The notes under the pieces: generated by a model
Database searches by the model: none
What the model saw: the letters and a program-made list of their open reading frames with translations, nothing else
What the model was told of the DNA's origin: nothing
Origin: Bacillota bacterium
GTDB taxonomy: Bacteria > Bacillota > UBA4882 > UBA8346
Assembly: GCA_023402395.1 (NCBI GenBank)
Contig: JAEYGI010000037.1
Coordinates: 1 to 44,438 of the forward strand
DNA: 44,438 bases
Reading direction: 5' to 3'
In this document: positions 25,300-33,948 of the stretch, in pieces
Layout: every line of letters begins with the position of its first letter
How positions within the stretch are numbered: position 1 is the first letter of the stretch
Translations under genes and position numbers: made by a program

Positions 25300-26118
25300 A
25301 TGAAAAAACTAGGTATTTCGATCGTCGTCGGTTTAGTTCTAATCTTTGGCGGAACCGCGGCGGTTTGGGGCGATTCCCAATCTGCGCTGGAATTTTTGAA
25401 TATCACCGCCAATCAATTACATCTTGGCGCGATTGCGATCGAAGATGGCGCGCCGGTGATCCGGGTAAATGTCGCGATCCGTGTTAATCAGGACTCCAAA
25501 TGGATCTTGCGCGCCCAGCGCCTGGACCGCGGCAAGGACAAGCTTTCGGAACTGGCCCGCGGCCGCAGGGAAATTTCCGCCTCCGCGCTGACGCTGGCGG
25601 AAGCGGAGGGAGCCCAATTGGTGAATCTTAATTTTCAATTGGAGCCGGAGTTATTGGCCGGCGCCAAGGAACTCGCGGTCAGATTTGAGCTTTATCGGGC
25701 CGACGGCCGGAGCGCGCTGGCTTCGAAAGAGCTGAAGATCGGCTACGACGTCCCGGCCGTCGTCAAATTGCGCCTGATACCCAATAGCGGCGGCAATATC
25801 AAGACCTTTCCCGGGGATCCTCCGATCCGCACCCAAGTAAATCTTCAAGTCTTTGCGACCTGCCCTTGGGAACTGCGCTTGAATCTGAAAGACCCGAACG
25901 GGATGATTCAAAATCCAAACCTGCTGCTGCAATGGAGGATTAACTCCGGCGGTTGGAGGCGGTTGTCCCAGAGTCAAACGATTATGTTCGGCGATCCGAC
26001 CGTCAACCGGGAAGGTTGGCTGAGCCTGGCGCAGGAGATCGCCTTCCTGCCGGGATGGCGGGTTGATCCGAGAAGCTATTTGCTGGTCATGTCATATGAG
26101 ATTTATCCCGTGCCATAA
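25300..26118 (+). CDS. Secreted two-domain protein of the chaperone/usher-like cluster (possible tip or minor subunit)
   Basis: I do not recognise a named family. The protein (272 aa) has a signal peptide (KKLGISIVVGLVLIFGGTAAVWG) and then beta-strand-rich sequence. Two segments look alike: VNVAIRVNQDSKWILRAQRL and VNLQVFATCPWELRLNL. The second half also has LLQWRINSGGWRRLSQSQ and ends SYLLVMSYEIYPVP. The 185-aa protein encoded next shows the same pattern (YNVKVWSNAPWKAKLQ, FEWKKGNGSFNTLSDSAQ, SYSITFTAYQD). I infer that this protein has two copies of a subunit fold and the neighbour one, as in tip adhesin versus major pilin. The ATG at 25300 follows GGAGCGGATCC. Confidence 0.6.
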   Translation: MKKLGISIVVGLVLIFGGTAAVWGDSQSALEFLNITANQLHLGAIAIEDGAPVIRVNVAIRVNQDSKWILRAQRLDRGKDKLSELARGRREISASALTLAEAEGAQLVNLNFQLEPELLAGAKELAVRFELYRADGRSALASKELKIGYDVPAVVKLRLIPNSGGNIKTFPGDPPIRTQVNLQVFATCPWELRLNLKDPNGMIQNPNLLLQWRINSGGWRRLSQSQTIMFGDPTVNREGWLSLAQEIAFLPGWRVDPRSYLLVMSYEIYPVP

Positions 26119-26318
26119 CAGATGAATTGAAAGGAGGTGTACAAGCTGAAGCGCTTGCGGTCTTGGCACAATTTTGCCCGGCGGTTCGGTTAGCTGACGG
26201 GCGGAAACCGGATCTGGCGCCGAATGGCGCGGCCGGTCTTGAACGGGCCGGGTCGGTTCGGTGAAGACGTTTCGTGGTGATTGAAGTAGAAACATTGAGA
26301 GGATTGGTGGACGAACGA
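26119..26318 (+). other. Leader between the two secreted-protein genes, with possible short ORF
   Basis: AAAGGAGGTGTACAAG contains a strong ribosome binding site overlapping a GTG; a GTG frame here would encode only 18 residues (MYKLKRLRSWHNFARRFG). The rest is GC-rich with possible CCGG-type stems. It could be a translated leader or simply the remnant of a gene; no known riboswitch core was recognised. Confidence 0.25.
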
Positions 26319-26873
26319 ATGAAAAAGACTGCTATTTTCATGTTGGCCTTTTGCCTGCTAACGATGGCCGCAATCCCGGCTTTAGCGACGCACGGGCCGG
26401 GCGGACCGGGCGGGTCGCAAGATGATCGGCCGGAAGTGGCGGTAATTTACAACCACTCTTTTACCGTGCAGCCGAAGATCGCGATTCAAGTCAATAGCGG
26501 AACCATCGTGGACGCGGTAGACAATGAACGGGACACCGCGACTGTGACCGATGGCTTTGGGACGGTGGCTCCGGCCGTCAATACCGTAACCACCGTCGAC
26601 CGGGTTTATAATGTGAAAGTTTGGTCCAACGCCCCTTGGAAAGCCAAGCTGCAACGGCAGGGCGGAGACGGCGTGACTTTTGAATGGAAAAAAGGCAACG
26701 GCAGTTTCAATACGTTGAGCGATAGCGCGCAATGGCTGACTCCCGGGGTTGAAGGCGCAACCGCGGATACCGGCAAATCGTTTGATCCGATCACCATTCA
26801 TCCGGTCATTCATTGGAGCACCGCTCCCGCATCTTACTCTTATTCAATTACTTTTACCGCTTATCAAGACTAA
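26319..26873 (+). CDS. Secreted one-domain protein, probable major fibre subunit
   Basis: Protein of 184 aa with a signal peptide (KKTAIFMLAFCLLTMAAIPALA), then a Gly/Pro-rich linker (THGPGGPGGSQDD) and a beta-rich domain. Shared motifs with the preceding protein (V.V...PW..L, W+...G....LS, final Tyr-rich strand) suggest they are paralogous subunits. The start is MKKTAIF; longer in-frame starts would spoil the signal peptide. A perfect intrinsic terminator sits directly after the stop and before the chaperone gene, which would leave this as the most abundant product. The role as major pilin-like subunit is inferred from this context. Confidence 0.6.
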   Translation: MKKTAIFMLAFCLLTMAAIPALATHGPGGPGGSQDDRPEVAVIYNHSFTVQPKIAIQVNSGTIVDAVDNERDTATVTDGFGTVAPAVNTVTTVDRVYNVKVWSNAPWKAKLQRQGGDGVTFEWKKGNGSFNTLSDSAQWLTPGVEGATADTGKSFDPITIHPVIHWSTAPASYSYSITFTAYQD

Positions 26874-26878
26874 TGCCA

Positions 26879-26902
26879 GGGGGGATTAATCCCCCCTTTT
26901 TT
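26879..26902 (+). terminator. Intercistronic intrinsic terminator between subunit and chaperone genes
   Basis: GGGGGG ATTAAT CCCCCC followed by TTTTTT: a 6-bp GC stem with flanking AT palindrome and U tract. The chaperone gene begins 30 bp later with no evident promoter, so partial read-through is likely. Confidence 0.85.
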
Positions 26903-26932
26903 AAACTATCCGCGTGAAAGCAGGTGATACTC

Positions 26933-27784
26933 ATGAAAAAAATTTGGCTGGCCTGCGTCGGCCTGATGATGTTGCTAATCCCCGGGATGGCGATTCAGGG
27001 ATCAAGCATTCAAATGGAGATCGAACCCGCCCGTTTTGAAATCCCATTGACTCCCAACCGGACTACCACCGGCGCCATTGTGATCAAAAATAAAAGCGGC
27101 CAAGCGGTTCAGATTTCGGCCATGACCTGCGATTGGGAGATGGATGAATACGGCAATCCCGACTTTGCCGAGCCTTCCTCGCGAAGCGACTCCTGCGCCG
27201 GCTGGATCACCTTTAATCCCCGCCGGTTCCGGATCGAGGGAGGGAAACAACAGGTGGTCCGTTTTGGAATCACTCCGCCGGCCGCGGCCAAGACGGGGGA
27301 ATACCGGAGCGCGATCCGCTTCGGCACTCAGCCGCTGATAACTAACGAAAATGCGACGCTGATCTCCGGCAACATCATGGTCACGATCTACGCGGTCCTG
27401 CCCGAGGTGGAACGCGACGGCCGGATCGCCAGGGCCGAAGCCGGTTATGCGGCAGACTCCAAGATCATCAGTTCCGTCCTGGAAGTGGAATCGCTGGGTA
27501 CGGCCCATATTCGCTTTACGCCTTCGTTTCAAGTCAAAAGCGCCGACGGCCGGATTGTCGCCGCGGGCAATTATGACGGCGGCGTCGTTTTTGACGGGCA
27601 AAAGCGGATTTTACACGGGTATTGCCTGTCCGAGCTGGCGCCGGGGCAATATACGGTCGAATCGGTGCTGCAGTTTCAGGACCCGTTCTATATTGACAGG
27701 AACAAACAACAATTGCCCGAATATCCGCCCGGGGTATCCCAATTGAATGCGGCCGCCGGTTTTACCGTAAATAAAGGGGATTGA
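26933..27784 (+). CDS. PapD-like periplasmic chaperone
   Basis: Secreted protein of 283 aa. After the signal peptide (KKIWLACVGLMMLLIPGMAIQG) the first domain reads like a pilus-chaperone or molecular-chaperone Ig domain: IEPARFEIPLTPNRTTTGAIVIKN, then RFRIEGGKQQVVRFGITPP and GEYRSAIRFG, shown here in pieces. Such proteins hold fibre subunits by donor-strand complementation and hand them to an outer-membrane usher. The ATG at 26933 follows GCAGGTGATACTC. The usher-like gene begins 2 nt after its stop, so they are coupled. Identity to known FimC/PapD is low by eye; function rests on domain pattern plus context. Confidence 0.7.
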   Translation: MKKIWLACVGLMMLLIPGMAIQGSSIQMEIEPARFEIPLTPNRTTTGAIVIKNKSGQAVQISAMTCDWEMDEYGNPDFAEPSSRSDSCAGWITFNPRRFRIEGGKQQVVRFGITPPAAAKTGEYRSAIRFGTQPLITNENATLISGNIMVTIYAVLPEVERDGRIARAEAGYAADSKIISSVLEVESLGTAHIRFTPSFQVKSADGRIVAAGNYDGGVVFDGQKRILHGYCLSELAPGQYTVESVLQFQDPFYIDRNKQQLPEYPPGVSQLNAAAGFTVNKGD

Positions 27785-27786
27785 CC

Positions 27787-30441
27787 ATGACGAAGCGAGG
27801 GCCGAAGATGATGCGCCGGTTGGCAACCGGTATCCTGGCGCTGGGAATTTTGGGATGGGCCGCGCTGGCGGGCGCCGTCGGGGAGCCTGGCGATTCCGCT
27901 TCCGGAATCTTCATTGACGACGGGATCCAAATCGTCTCCTTCATTACCAGCCAAAACGATGAGGCGGAGATTGCCGCCTATTTTAAAGACGGTGTGCCGC
28001 GTTTGCCTTTGCAAGCGGTCTGCCGCGCCTTGAATATTCCGGTGAAAGAGGCTCAAGGCCAATATGTGCTGACGGTCGGCCCTGGGAAGGAAGTGCGGAT
28101 CGACTCCGGGGGAGCCAAGGCGACCCTGGCGGAAGGGGAGACCCGCGCCATCGATCTGTTTCGGTATGGAAACGACCTCTATGTGACCATGGAGGGCTTT
28201 GCCGCGATTACCGGCGTGGAGCTCGCCTGGCTTCCCGAAAGCATGGCTGTCCGGGCCGATGACGAAAGGCTGAAAATCGCCCGGGGCTCGGCGCAACAGC
28301 AGGGCCCCGCCGGGGAGGTCAAGCCGTTTCTGCCGGTCGCGACCGTGGACACCAAATTATCCTATAATTATCTGGACACCGAAAACCGGGGGGTCCGGTC
28401 TTCCTTTGACCAGGCCGAGCTGGGCTTGAAAACCGAGGGAACGGTCCGTGGCGGCAAGCTGGTCTCCGACTTTTACTTCACCAGGCGGGAAGCGGATGAG
28501 AACGATTTTCACCTGGCCGATTTGTATTGGGAATATCAAAGCCAAAAGCGGCAGTGGATTGTCGGGACGGCCGATCTGTTCGTCCCGGACTCCGTGAGCT
28601 ATCTGGAGGAAATGAGTCAATATTATCCGACCCTGACCGGATATGACGGCCGGATCGCCGGGTTTAGCCTCAGCAACCGGCCGGAAGTTCCGGAGCTTTT
28701 GGACGGCCGGCCGCTGGCCGGCGGAGAATCGTTTTACGGCGCTAACCTCGGTTCGATCCGGGAAGAGAGCGGCAATGAACGCGACGGCCTGCTCGGCGCT
28801 TTGCTTTACCGGTACGGAGTCAACGACCGGATGAACCTGGGCGGCCATCTGATTTCTCTCAACGACCATGCGTTCGCGCATAGGATTTATGAGATGGAGA
28901 CGCAACTGGCGCCGTTTGATCGCCAGGAGATCAGCGCGGCGATCGCTTACAGCAGCTATGAGGATGGCGCCATTGCGGAACAATCCGACCGGAGCTGGCG
29001 CTGGGGGCATCATTGGCGGAGCGGGCCGTTTGAAAGCTTTCTCGACGGATACAGCTACGGAAAGGAATATTACCCCTTAAACGGCGCTCCCGTCGATATG
29101 AGAGGGGAACATCTCGGTTTTAAATACGCGCCGTCCTCGCGGAGCCGGGTGCTGGTCAGTTTTCAGCATTTTATCGAGCATTCACTGACCGATGTCGACG
29201 CTCCGCGACTCACCGATCAAAAGTACAAGGAAACCCGCAGCCTTTCCCTTTACGGGCAGCATCGCTTCTCGGAACGACTGACCGGAGATTCCTCCCTCGC
29301 CTTTTTCAACCGGAAACATTACGACGGAGCGCTGCTGGAGGATGATCCCGCCGATGAAGTCGATATTTATCTGAAACTGAATCAACGGTTCAACCGGAAC
29401 TACGCCGTGGATTATTTCACGCGCTATTATCAAACGGACCAGGATGAAGCGGCCGATTTCGAAAAGCGGGAAGTGGGAGTGGGATTCAATTACTATTGGG
29501 ACTCGGCCAGCCTTTCCTTGATCCCGTCGCTTTACCGGACCAGGGACCGGTTCGGAGAGAGCGGCGCGTTCGGGGCCGAGCTTTATCTGGCCAAGGATTG
29601 GTTTGAGCACCGGTTCCGGTTGAGCCTGCGGAACGAATATTACCAAAAAAACGACGGCGACCGGCGCCGGGAGCTTTCCCACCATCTGGACCTGAACTAT
29701 CAGCTTTCGAACCAATATCAATTGTCGCTGGGCAGCACCTGGAGCCGCACGGAGGGGCTTAACGGAGCGGCCGGCAATGAGGTTTTAACCAACCGCTGGC
29801 TTTATTTGTGTCTCCGGGGCTCTTTTGGCGTGGCCAGCGGAACGCCGGTGCTGGGCATCGGCCCGGACGAATTGGGAGAATACGGCGCGATCGTGGTCAC
29901 GGTCTTTGATGATGTCAATCAGAACGGGATCGTTGATCGGGATGAAAAGACGCTTCCGAACATCTGGGTCAGCCTGGACGGGAGCAACTATCAAAAGACC
30001 GACTGGCGCGGCCAGGTGATCTACAAGCTGGTCCGTCCGGGACTGCACCAAGTCGATTTTAACCTGTATAATTTGGACTTAAAATACTCGCCGACCACTT
30101 CGTCCCAAACCATCGACGTCCTGCCGAATATGATCTACCGGATCAAACTCGGGCTGGCCGAGGTCGGCAGTATTTCCGGCCGGGTGTTTATTGATGCGGA
30201 TCGAAACGGCCGCTTCAGCGGCGGCGACCAACCGCTGGAGAACGTCAAAGTGCTGCTGGACGGGGCTCGAACCGCAATCAGCGCCGCGGACGGCAGTTAT
30301 TACTTTGCCGACGTCCCGGCGGGAAGCCATCGGGTCATGCTGGAAAACGTCCCGGAGGGGATGAATGCGGCGGACTTGATCGTGGAAGTGAAGTCCGGCG
30401 CGGAACTGACCGACCGGGATCTGACCGTCGGGGCCCGGTAA
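27787..30441 (+). CDS. Usher-like outer-membrane beta-barrel protein with C-terminal SdrD/CNA-B-type domains
   Basis: Large secreted protein of 884 aa. A signal peptide (MMRRLATGILALGILGWAALAGA) is followed by a roughly 150-residue N-terminal domain resembling a copper-amine-oxidase-N or stalk domain (GVPRLPLQAVCRALNIPV). Residues about 180-690 are rich in alternating aromatic and polar strands (LSYNYLDTENRG, SDFYFTRREAD, RFRLSLRNEYYQ) as in a large outer-membrane barrel. The C-terminus carries two domains with DVNQNGIVDRDE (about residue 708) and DADRNGRFSGGDQ (about 800), as seen at the end of archaic ushers. Placement directly after a chaperone gene supports a role as secretion pore for the fibre. 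The usual FimD plug motif was not recognised. Confidence 0.65.
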   Translation: MTKRGPKMMRRLATGILALGILGWAALAGAVGEPGDSASGIFIDDGIQIVSFITSQNDEAEIAAYFKDGVPRLPLQAVCRALNIPVKEAQGQYVLTVGPGKEVRIDSGGAKATLAEGETRAIDLFRYGNDLYVTMEGFAAITGVELAWLPESMAVRADDERLKIARGSAQQQGPAGEVKPFLPVATVDTKLSYNYLDTENRGVRSSFDQAELGLKTEGTVRGGKLVSDFYFTRREADENDFHLADLYWEYQSQKRQWIVGTADLFVPDSVSYLEEMSQYYPTLTGYDGRIAGFSLSNRPEVPELLDGRPLAGGESFYGANLGSIREESGNERDGLLGALLYRYGVNDRMNLGGHLISLNDHAFAHRIYEMETQLAPFDRQEISAAIAYSSYEDGAIAEQSDRSWRWGHHWRSGPFESFLDGYSYGKEYYPLNGAPVDMRGEHLGFKYAPSSRSRVLVSFQHFIEHSLTDVDAPRLTDQKYKETRSLSLYGQHRFSERLTGDSSLAFFNRKHYDGALLEDDPADEVDIYLKLNQRFNRNYAVDYFTRYYQTDQDEAADFEKREVGVGFNYYWDSASLSLIPSLYRTRDRFGESGAFGAELYLAKDWFEHRFRLSLRNEYYQKNDGDRRRELSHHLDLNYQLSNQYQLSLGSTWSRTEGLNGAAGNEVLTNRWLYLCLRGSFGVASGTPVLGIGPDELGEYGAIVVTVFDDVNQNGIVDRDEKTLPNIWVSLDGSNYQKTDWRGQVIYKLVRPGLHQVDFNLYNLDLKYSPTTSSQTIDVLPNMIYRIKLGLAEVGSISGRVFIDADRNGRFSGGDQPLENVKVLLDGARTAISAADGSYYFADVPAGSHRVMLENVPEGMNAADLIVEVKSGAELTDRDLTVGAR

Positions 30442-30537
30442 CTTTGGCAAGCCGTTCGCGAACGAAGCGGAAGCGATTTTTCCATAGGAAGGCTGGCCCG
30501 GGATCCCGGCGAGCATTCAAAATAACAAATCGATCCG

Positions 30538-30714
30538 CCAATGTGGAAAAGCGGCTTGCCAATTTCCAATTGGTGGATGCCAATGTTCCAAAGCCACCTG
30601 GCAATCTCCGATTGCGAACTTGCCCGGCTGGATTGGCAACTGGCAACAGTGGATTGGAACTTGGCAATTTCCAATTGGTGGATCGCAATCCGCCATTGGC
30701 AACTTGCAATGTGG
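30538..30714. repeat. 21-bp imperfect repeat array 3
   Basis: Seven clear 21-bp units (from 30568) plus a degenerate one before them. The consensus NATTGGCAACTTGCAATNNNN is the same as array 1 at 6298-6519. The plus strand again reads as Trp heptads (DWQLATV, DWNLAIS, HWQLAMW). It lies between the convergent usher-like gene and amt-PII operon 2. The flanks 30442-30537 and 30715-30870 show nothing recognisable. Confidence 0.85.
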
Positions 30715-30874
30715 ATAAGCCATCACGCCGGGGAGCCGAACCGGTTGACGATGGAGTAGGCGAAAGCTGGGTTGGGAAAAGAGTTTCGCCGGGGGAAGGC
30801 GGCGCGATGGATTGAGAAAGCTGGAAGCGGAATTAAGAATCGAGCGAGTAAAAGGGAGAAGTCTGCGCTTTTAC

Positions 30875-30910
30875 AACAAAAGCCCCGCCGGTTTGGCGGG
30901 GCTTTTGTTG
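30875..30910. terminator. Bidirectional intrinsic terminator of amt-PII operon 2
   Basis: AACAAAAGCCCCGCC pairs with GGCGGGGCTTTTGTT around GGTTT. A and T tracts on both sides let it serve either strand; the PII gene on the minus strand ends 20 bp away. Confidence 0.85.
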
Positions 30911-30929
30911 GTTGGGTTTTGACGGGGAG

Positions 30930-31268
30930 TTACAGGGCGATTTCGCCTTCTTCTCCGGTGCGGATCCGGACTACTTCGTCGATGGTGGAGATAAAGATTT
31001 TGCCATCTCCAATCTCTCCGGTCCGGGCATTGTCGATAATCGTCTTTTTGATGGCTTCGACTTCGCTGTCTTTGACGACGACTTCCAGTTTGAGCTTTTG
31101 GATCAGATCCACTTTATACCGTTCGCCCCGCCATTGCTGGACGATGCCTTTTTGTTTGCCGTGGCCTTCAATCTCGCTAATCATCAGGCCGGAATAGCCG
31201 ACTTTTTCAAGCGCTTGACGGACCGCGTCAAGTTTCTCGGGACGGACGATGGCGGTAATCATTTTCAT
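30930..31268 (-). CDS. P-II nitrogen regulatory protein, copy 2
   Basis: P-II protein of 112 aa (MKMITAIVRPEKLDAVRQAL). The T-loop reads QQWRGERYKVDL, keeping the Tyr51 position, and the signature GDGKIFISTIDEVVRIRT is intact. It starts one nucleotide after the stop of the ammonium transporter gene, so the two are translationally coupled. It is a paralogue of the copy at 23297-23635 with a clearly different T-loop and C-terminus. Confidence 0.93.
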   Translation of the reverse strand: MKMITAIVRPEKLDAVRQALEKVGYSGLMISEIEGHGKQKGIVQQWRGERYKVDLIQKLKLEVVVKDSEVEAIKKTIIDNARTGEIGDGKIFISTIDEVVRIRTGEEGEIAL

Positions 31269-31269
31269 C

Positions 31270-32637
31270 TTACTTCACCTCCTGGGCAATGGTATGACCA
31301 GTAGCCGGCGCGACGCTGCCGTTTAGGCCGGAGAGGGAATAGACCGGTTTGCGGGTAAGGAATTCGGGATAGGCGTTGTTGCCATGCTCGCCGGCGTCCA
31401 GACCTTCGATCTCTTCCTGGAGGCTGACCCGGATGCCCATGGTGTATTTGATAAACAGCCAGGCGATGAGTGAGGCCACAAAGACGAAAGCGGCCACGGT
31501 AGCGATACCGGTAATTTGCGCTCCGAGCAGTTTGAATCCGCCGCCAAAAAAGAGTCCGTTGCCGGTGGCGGCCCCGGTGATTTTATCCTGGGCGAACAGG
31601 CCAACCGCCAGGGTTCCGAAGATGCCGTTGACCAAGTGAACCGAAAGGGCGCCGACAGGGTCGTCGATCTTGACCCGGTCAAAGAAGACCACCGATACAA
31701 CCACGATTAGGCCGGCAAAGAATCCGATGATAATCGAACTGGTGACGCTGACGAAGGCGCACGGGGCGGTGATTGCGACCAATCCGGCAAGACAACCGTT
31801 CAAAGTCATGCCGAGATCGGGTTTGCCGAGCCAAATCCAGGTGAGAGCGGTGGAACTCAACACGGCCACGATGGCGGCGGTGTTGGTGGTCATCAATACA
31901 TGAGCGATAGCGCCGGGATCGGCGGCCATGGTCGAGCCGGGATTGAATCCGAACCAGCCCAGCCAGAGCACGAACGCGCCGATGGTGGCGATCGACATAT
32001 TGTGGCCGGGGATGGGATGAATCTTGCCATCTTTAGTATATTTCCCAAAGCGCGGTCCAAGAACAATGACTCCCGCTAGGGCCGCCCAGCCTCCCACCGA
32101 GTGAACCACGGTGGAGCCGGCGAAATCCCACATTCCGAGACCGGCGAGCCAGCCGCCGCCCCAGATCCAGTGGCCGACGATCGGGTAAATCGCCAGGGTC
32201 AGAATCAGTGAGAAGACGATGAATGAAATGTACTTGATCCGCTCGGCAACCGCTCCGGAGACGATCGTAGCCGCGGTTCCGCAGAAGACCAGCTGGAAGA
32301 AGAATTTGGCGTAGAGCGGAACTCCGGTCCAGGAGATGGCGGAGTAAACTCCTTTGTATGCGTCGCCGGTGGCGGGCGAATTGTCGGCCCCGCCGATAAA
32401 CCACAAGCCATTTAAACCAACGAAGCCGTTGCCGTCGCCGAACATCAGACCCCAACCCAAAGCCAGAAAGCCCAGGGAGGAAACGGCGAAGACGATAAAG
32501 TTTTTAGATAGGATGTTAACGCAGTTCTTGGCGCGGTTGAATCCGGATTCGATCATCGCGAATCCCAGGTTCATGAAAAAGACCAGCATGGCGGCGAGGA
32601 CTACCCACAGGGTATCCAGCACTAGTTTTGTTTCCAC
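31270..32637 (-). CDS. amt: Ammonium transporter (Amt/MEP/Rh family), copy 2
   Basis: Ammonium channel of about 455 aa with 11-12 helices. Typical segments are FFMNLGFAMIESGFNRAKN, GHWIWGGGW and the pore histidines in GSTVVHSVGG and LSVHLVNG. The start is best placed at GTG 32637, 7 nt after GGAGGG; the longer frame (to 32652) would place the ribosome binding site inside the coding region. It is longer than copy 1, with an extra C-terminal tail (about 45 residues after TMGIRVSLQEEIEGLD). Its promoter matches that of amt operon 1. Confidence 0.93.
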   Translation of the reverse strand: METKLVLDTLWVVLAAMLVFFMNLGFAMIESGFNRAKNCVNILSKNFIVFAVSSLGFLALGWGLMFGDGNGFVGLNGLWFIGGADNSPATGDAYKGVYSAISWTGVPLYAKFFFQLVFCGTAATIVSGAVAERIKYISFIVFSLILTLAIYPIVGHWIWGGGWLAGLGMWDFAGSTVVHSVGGWAALAGVIVLGPRFGKYTKDGKIHPIPGHNMSIATIGAFVLWLGWFGFNPGSTMAADPGAIAHVLMTTNTAAIVAVLSSTALTWIWLGKPDLGMTLNGCLAGLVAITAPCAFVSVTSSIIIGFFAGLIVVVSVVFFDRVKIDDPVGALSVHLVNGIFGTLAVGLFAQDKITGAATGNGLFFGGGFKLLGAQITGIATVAAFVFVASLIAWLFIKYTMGIRVSLQEEIEGLDAGEHGNNAYPEFLTRKPVYSLSGLNGSVAPATGHTIAQEVK

Positions 32638-32718
32638 TTGCAATCCCTCCAATGAATGAAATTTAACAAGCGACTAACGGAAATACAAATACCGCTCCTT
32701 TCCATTTAATGATATATA

Positions 32719-32767
32719 CATGTCATGTTATTGGGATAATAATAACACATATCTAACATCCAATCAA
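32719..32767 (-). promoter_or_regulatory. Promoter and conserved flanking motif of amt operon 2
   Basis: On the minus strand TTGATT (32762-32767) and TATTAT (32739-32744) are 17 bp apart. The spacer GGATGTTAGATATGTGT is nearly the same as in amt operon 1, CATGTCAT follows at 32719-32726, and TTACGTAC lies upstream near 32830 in both. The rest of the gap to 32900 is AT-rich without a gene. Confidence 0.65.
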
Positions 32768-32908
32768 CTATAAATCTCAAACACTACGGGATAATTTATA
32801 TGTACAATATAATACATATCAAATATATTACGTACGGGAACCCGCTTGGCCTCGACCACTAACCTATTGTGAATAGAAGAGAAGTATTACTAAATATGGA
32901 TGAGATGA

Positions 32909-32937
32909 AAACGCACCGGTCCCGGTGCGTTTTCATT
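32909..32937. terminator. Intrinsic terminator downstream of the transposase-like gene
   Basis: GAAAACGCACCGG pairs with CCGGTGCGTTTTC around TC, with T-rich flanks on both strands. It lies between the 3' end of the minus-strand transposase-like gene and the amt promoter region. Confidence 0.75.
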
Positions 32938-32955
32938 ATGGGGAGGGTGGGCGTT

Positions 32956-33948
32956 TTAGTGAGAATTGAGCATTTGAAGAGGAGGTTTTCCAAAATTGCG
33001 ATAGCCGGGGTGGGGACGTTCGCTGTTGTAAAAAGCTAGCCAGCGATCGAATTCGGCTTGGAGGGACTCGACGGTATTCAGTTTGCGGCCGCCGATCTCC
33101 CCGCCGAAGAATTCGGTTGCGGCGATGTTTTCAAACCGTTCCGCAAACCCGTGGATGTGATTGGGGCCGGATGAAATGACCCGGTGCTCGATGTCGTTCA
33201 ACGTCAAGTACAATTCAAAATGATGCTTCGGGCTGCCGCAATATTCCCGGCCCCGGTTGGTAATGACCGATGCGATTCTGAGTCCGCGCTCCTTGAAAAA
33301 AGGCAGTACGTCGTTGTGCAGCAACGCCACCGCGCAGTCCGGAACCTTGCCGGAATGGATAAATCCAAAGGCATAGCTGCTGTAGGTATCGACTACGACC
33401 TGAAGATAGATTTTGCCGAGGTGCTTGAAGTCTTTCAAAAAGAACGTATCCTGAGCCAACAACTCGGCCGGCCGCGAACTTTCGTGAGCTCTTTCCCGGA
33501 TGCAAGGATTATTTTTTTCAAGGAGGATCAACTGTTCGTTGCTCAAGACCGTCAGATTGCCGGAGTATTTGTCCTCCAGCGCCGACAGGCGTTCGGAACG
33601 GCTGCCGAGGCTGTGCTTGATGAGAATATTCTGAACAGTGGGGGAACTGATGGGGATGCCCCGGGTTTTCAGATGCTCGCTGATACGAATGCAACCCCAC
33701 CCGGGGTGCTCGAGCGCCAGATCCAGCACTTTGGCGACGACTTCCGGCGTGGAAGCGCGGGGGTGGCTGCGCTCCGGCACGGAAACCGCTTTTAACGCCT
33801 CGAGGCCTTCGCCCTGATATTTTTGTTTAAACTCAGAGGGAAATGCGGAAGACGGTCCCTTGCGGCAAACCTGGCTGAGGTTGTTTAAAGCGCGGGAAAG
33901 TTCGGGAATACTAAGTCGCTGGCGGGACCGGTTTTCGGGTGGATTCAA
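32956..33948 (-). pseudogene. IS481-like DDE transposase, open frame but catalytic site damaged
   Basis: Integrase-core protein of about 330 aa. The first catalytic Asp is kept (LLAQDTFFLKD), as are the glutamate region (GFAERFENIA) and the C-terminal FYNSERPHPGY. The second Asp, usually TDNGREF, is replaced: the sequence reads ITNRGREYCG. The basic RRPQTNG block before the glutamate is also lost (SSGPNHIHG). The N-terminal helix-turn-helix part is degenerate. TTG at 33948 follows GGGGGTG; an upstream TTG at 33987 lacks a site. No terminal inverted repeats were found. It is most likely an inactive remnant, or a domesticated DNA-binding protein, since the frame has stayed open. Confidence 0.7.

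Noticed and set aside
26119..26318. Cyclic-di-GMP riboswitch upstream of the presumed major subunit gene
   Set aside because: Some GC stems are suggestive, but the conserved core of either class was not found.
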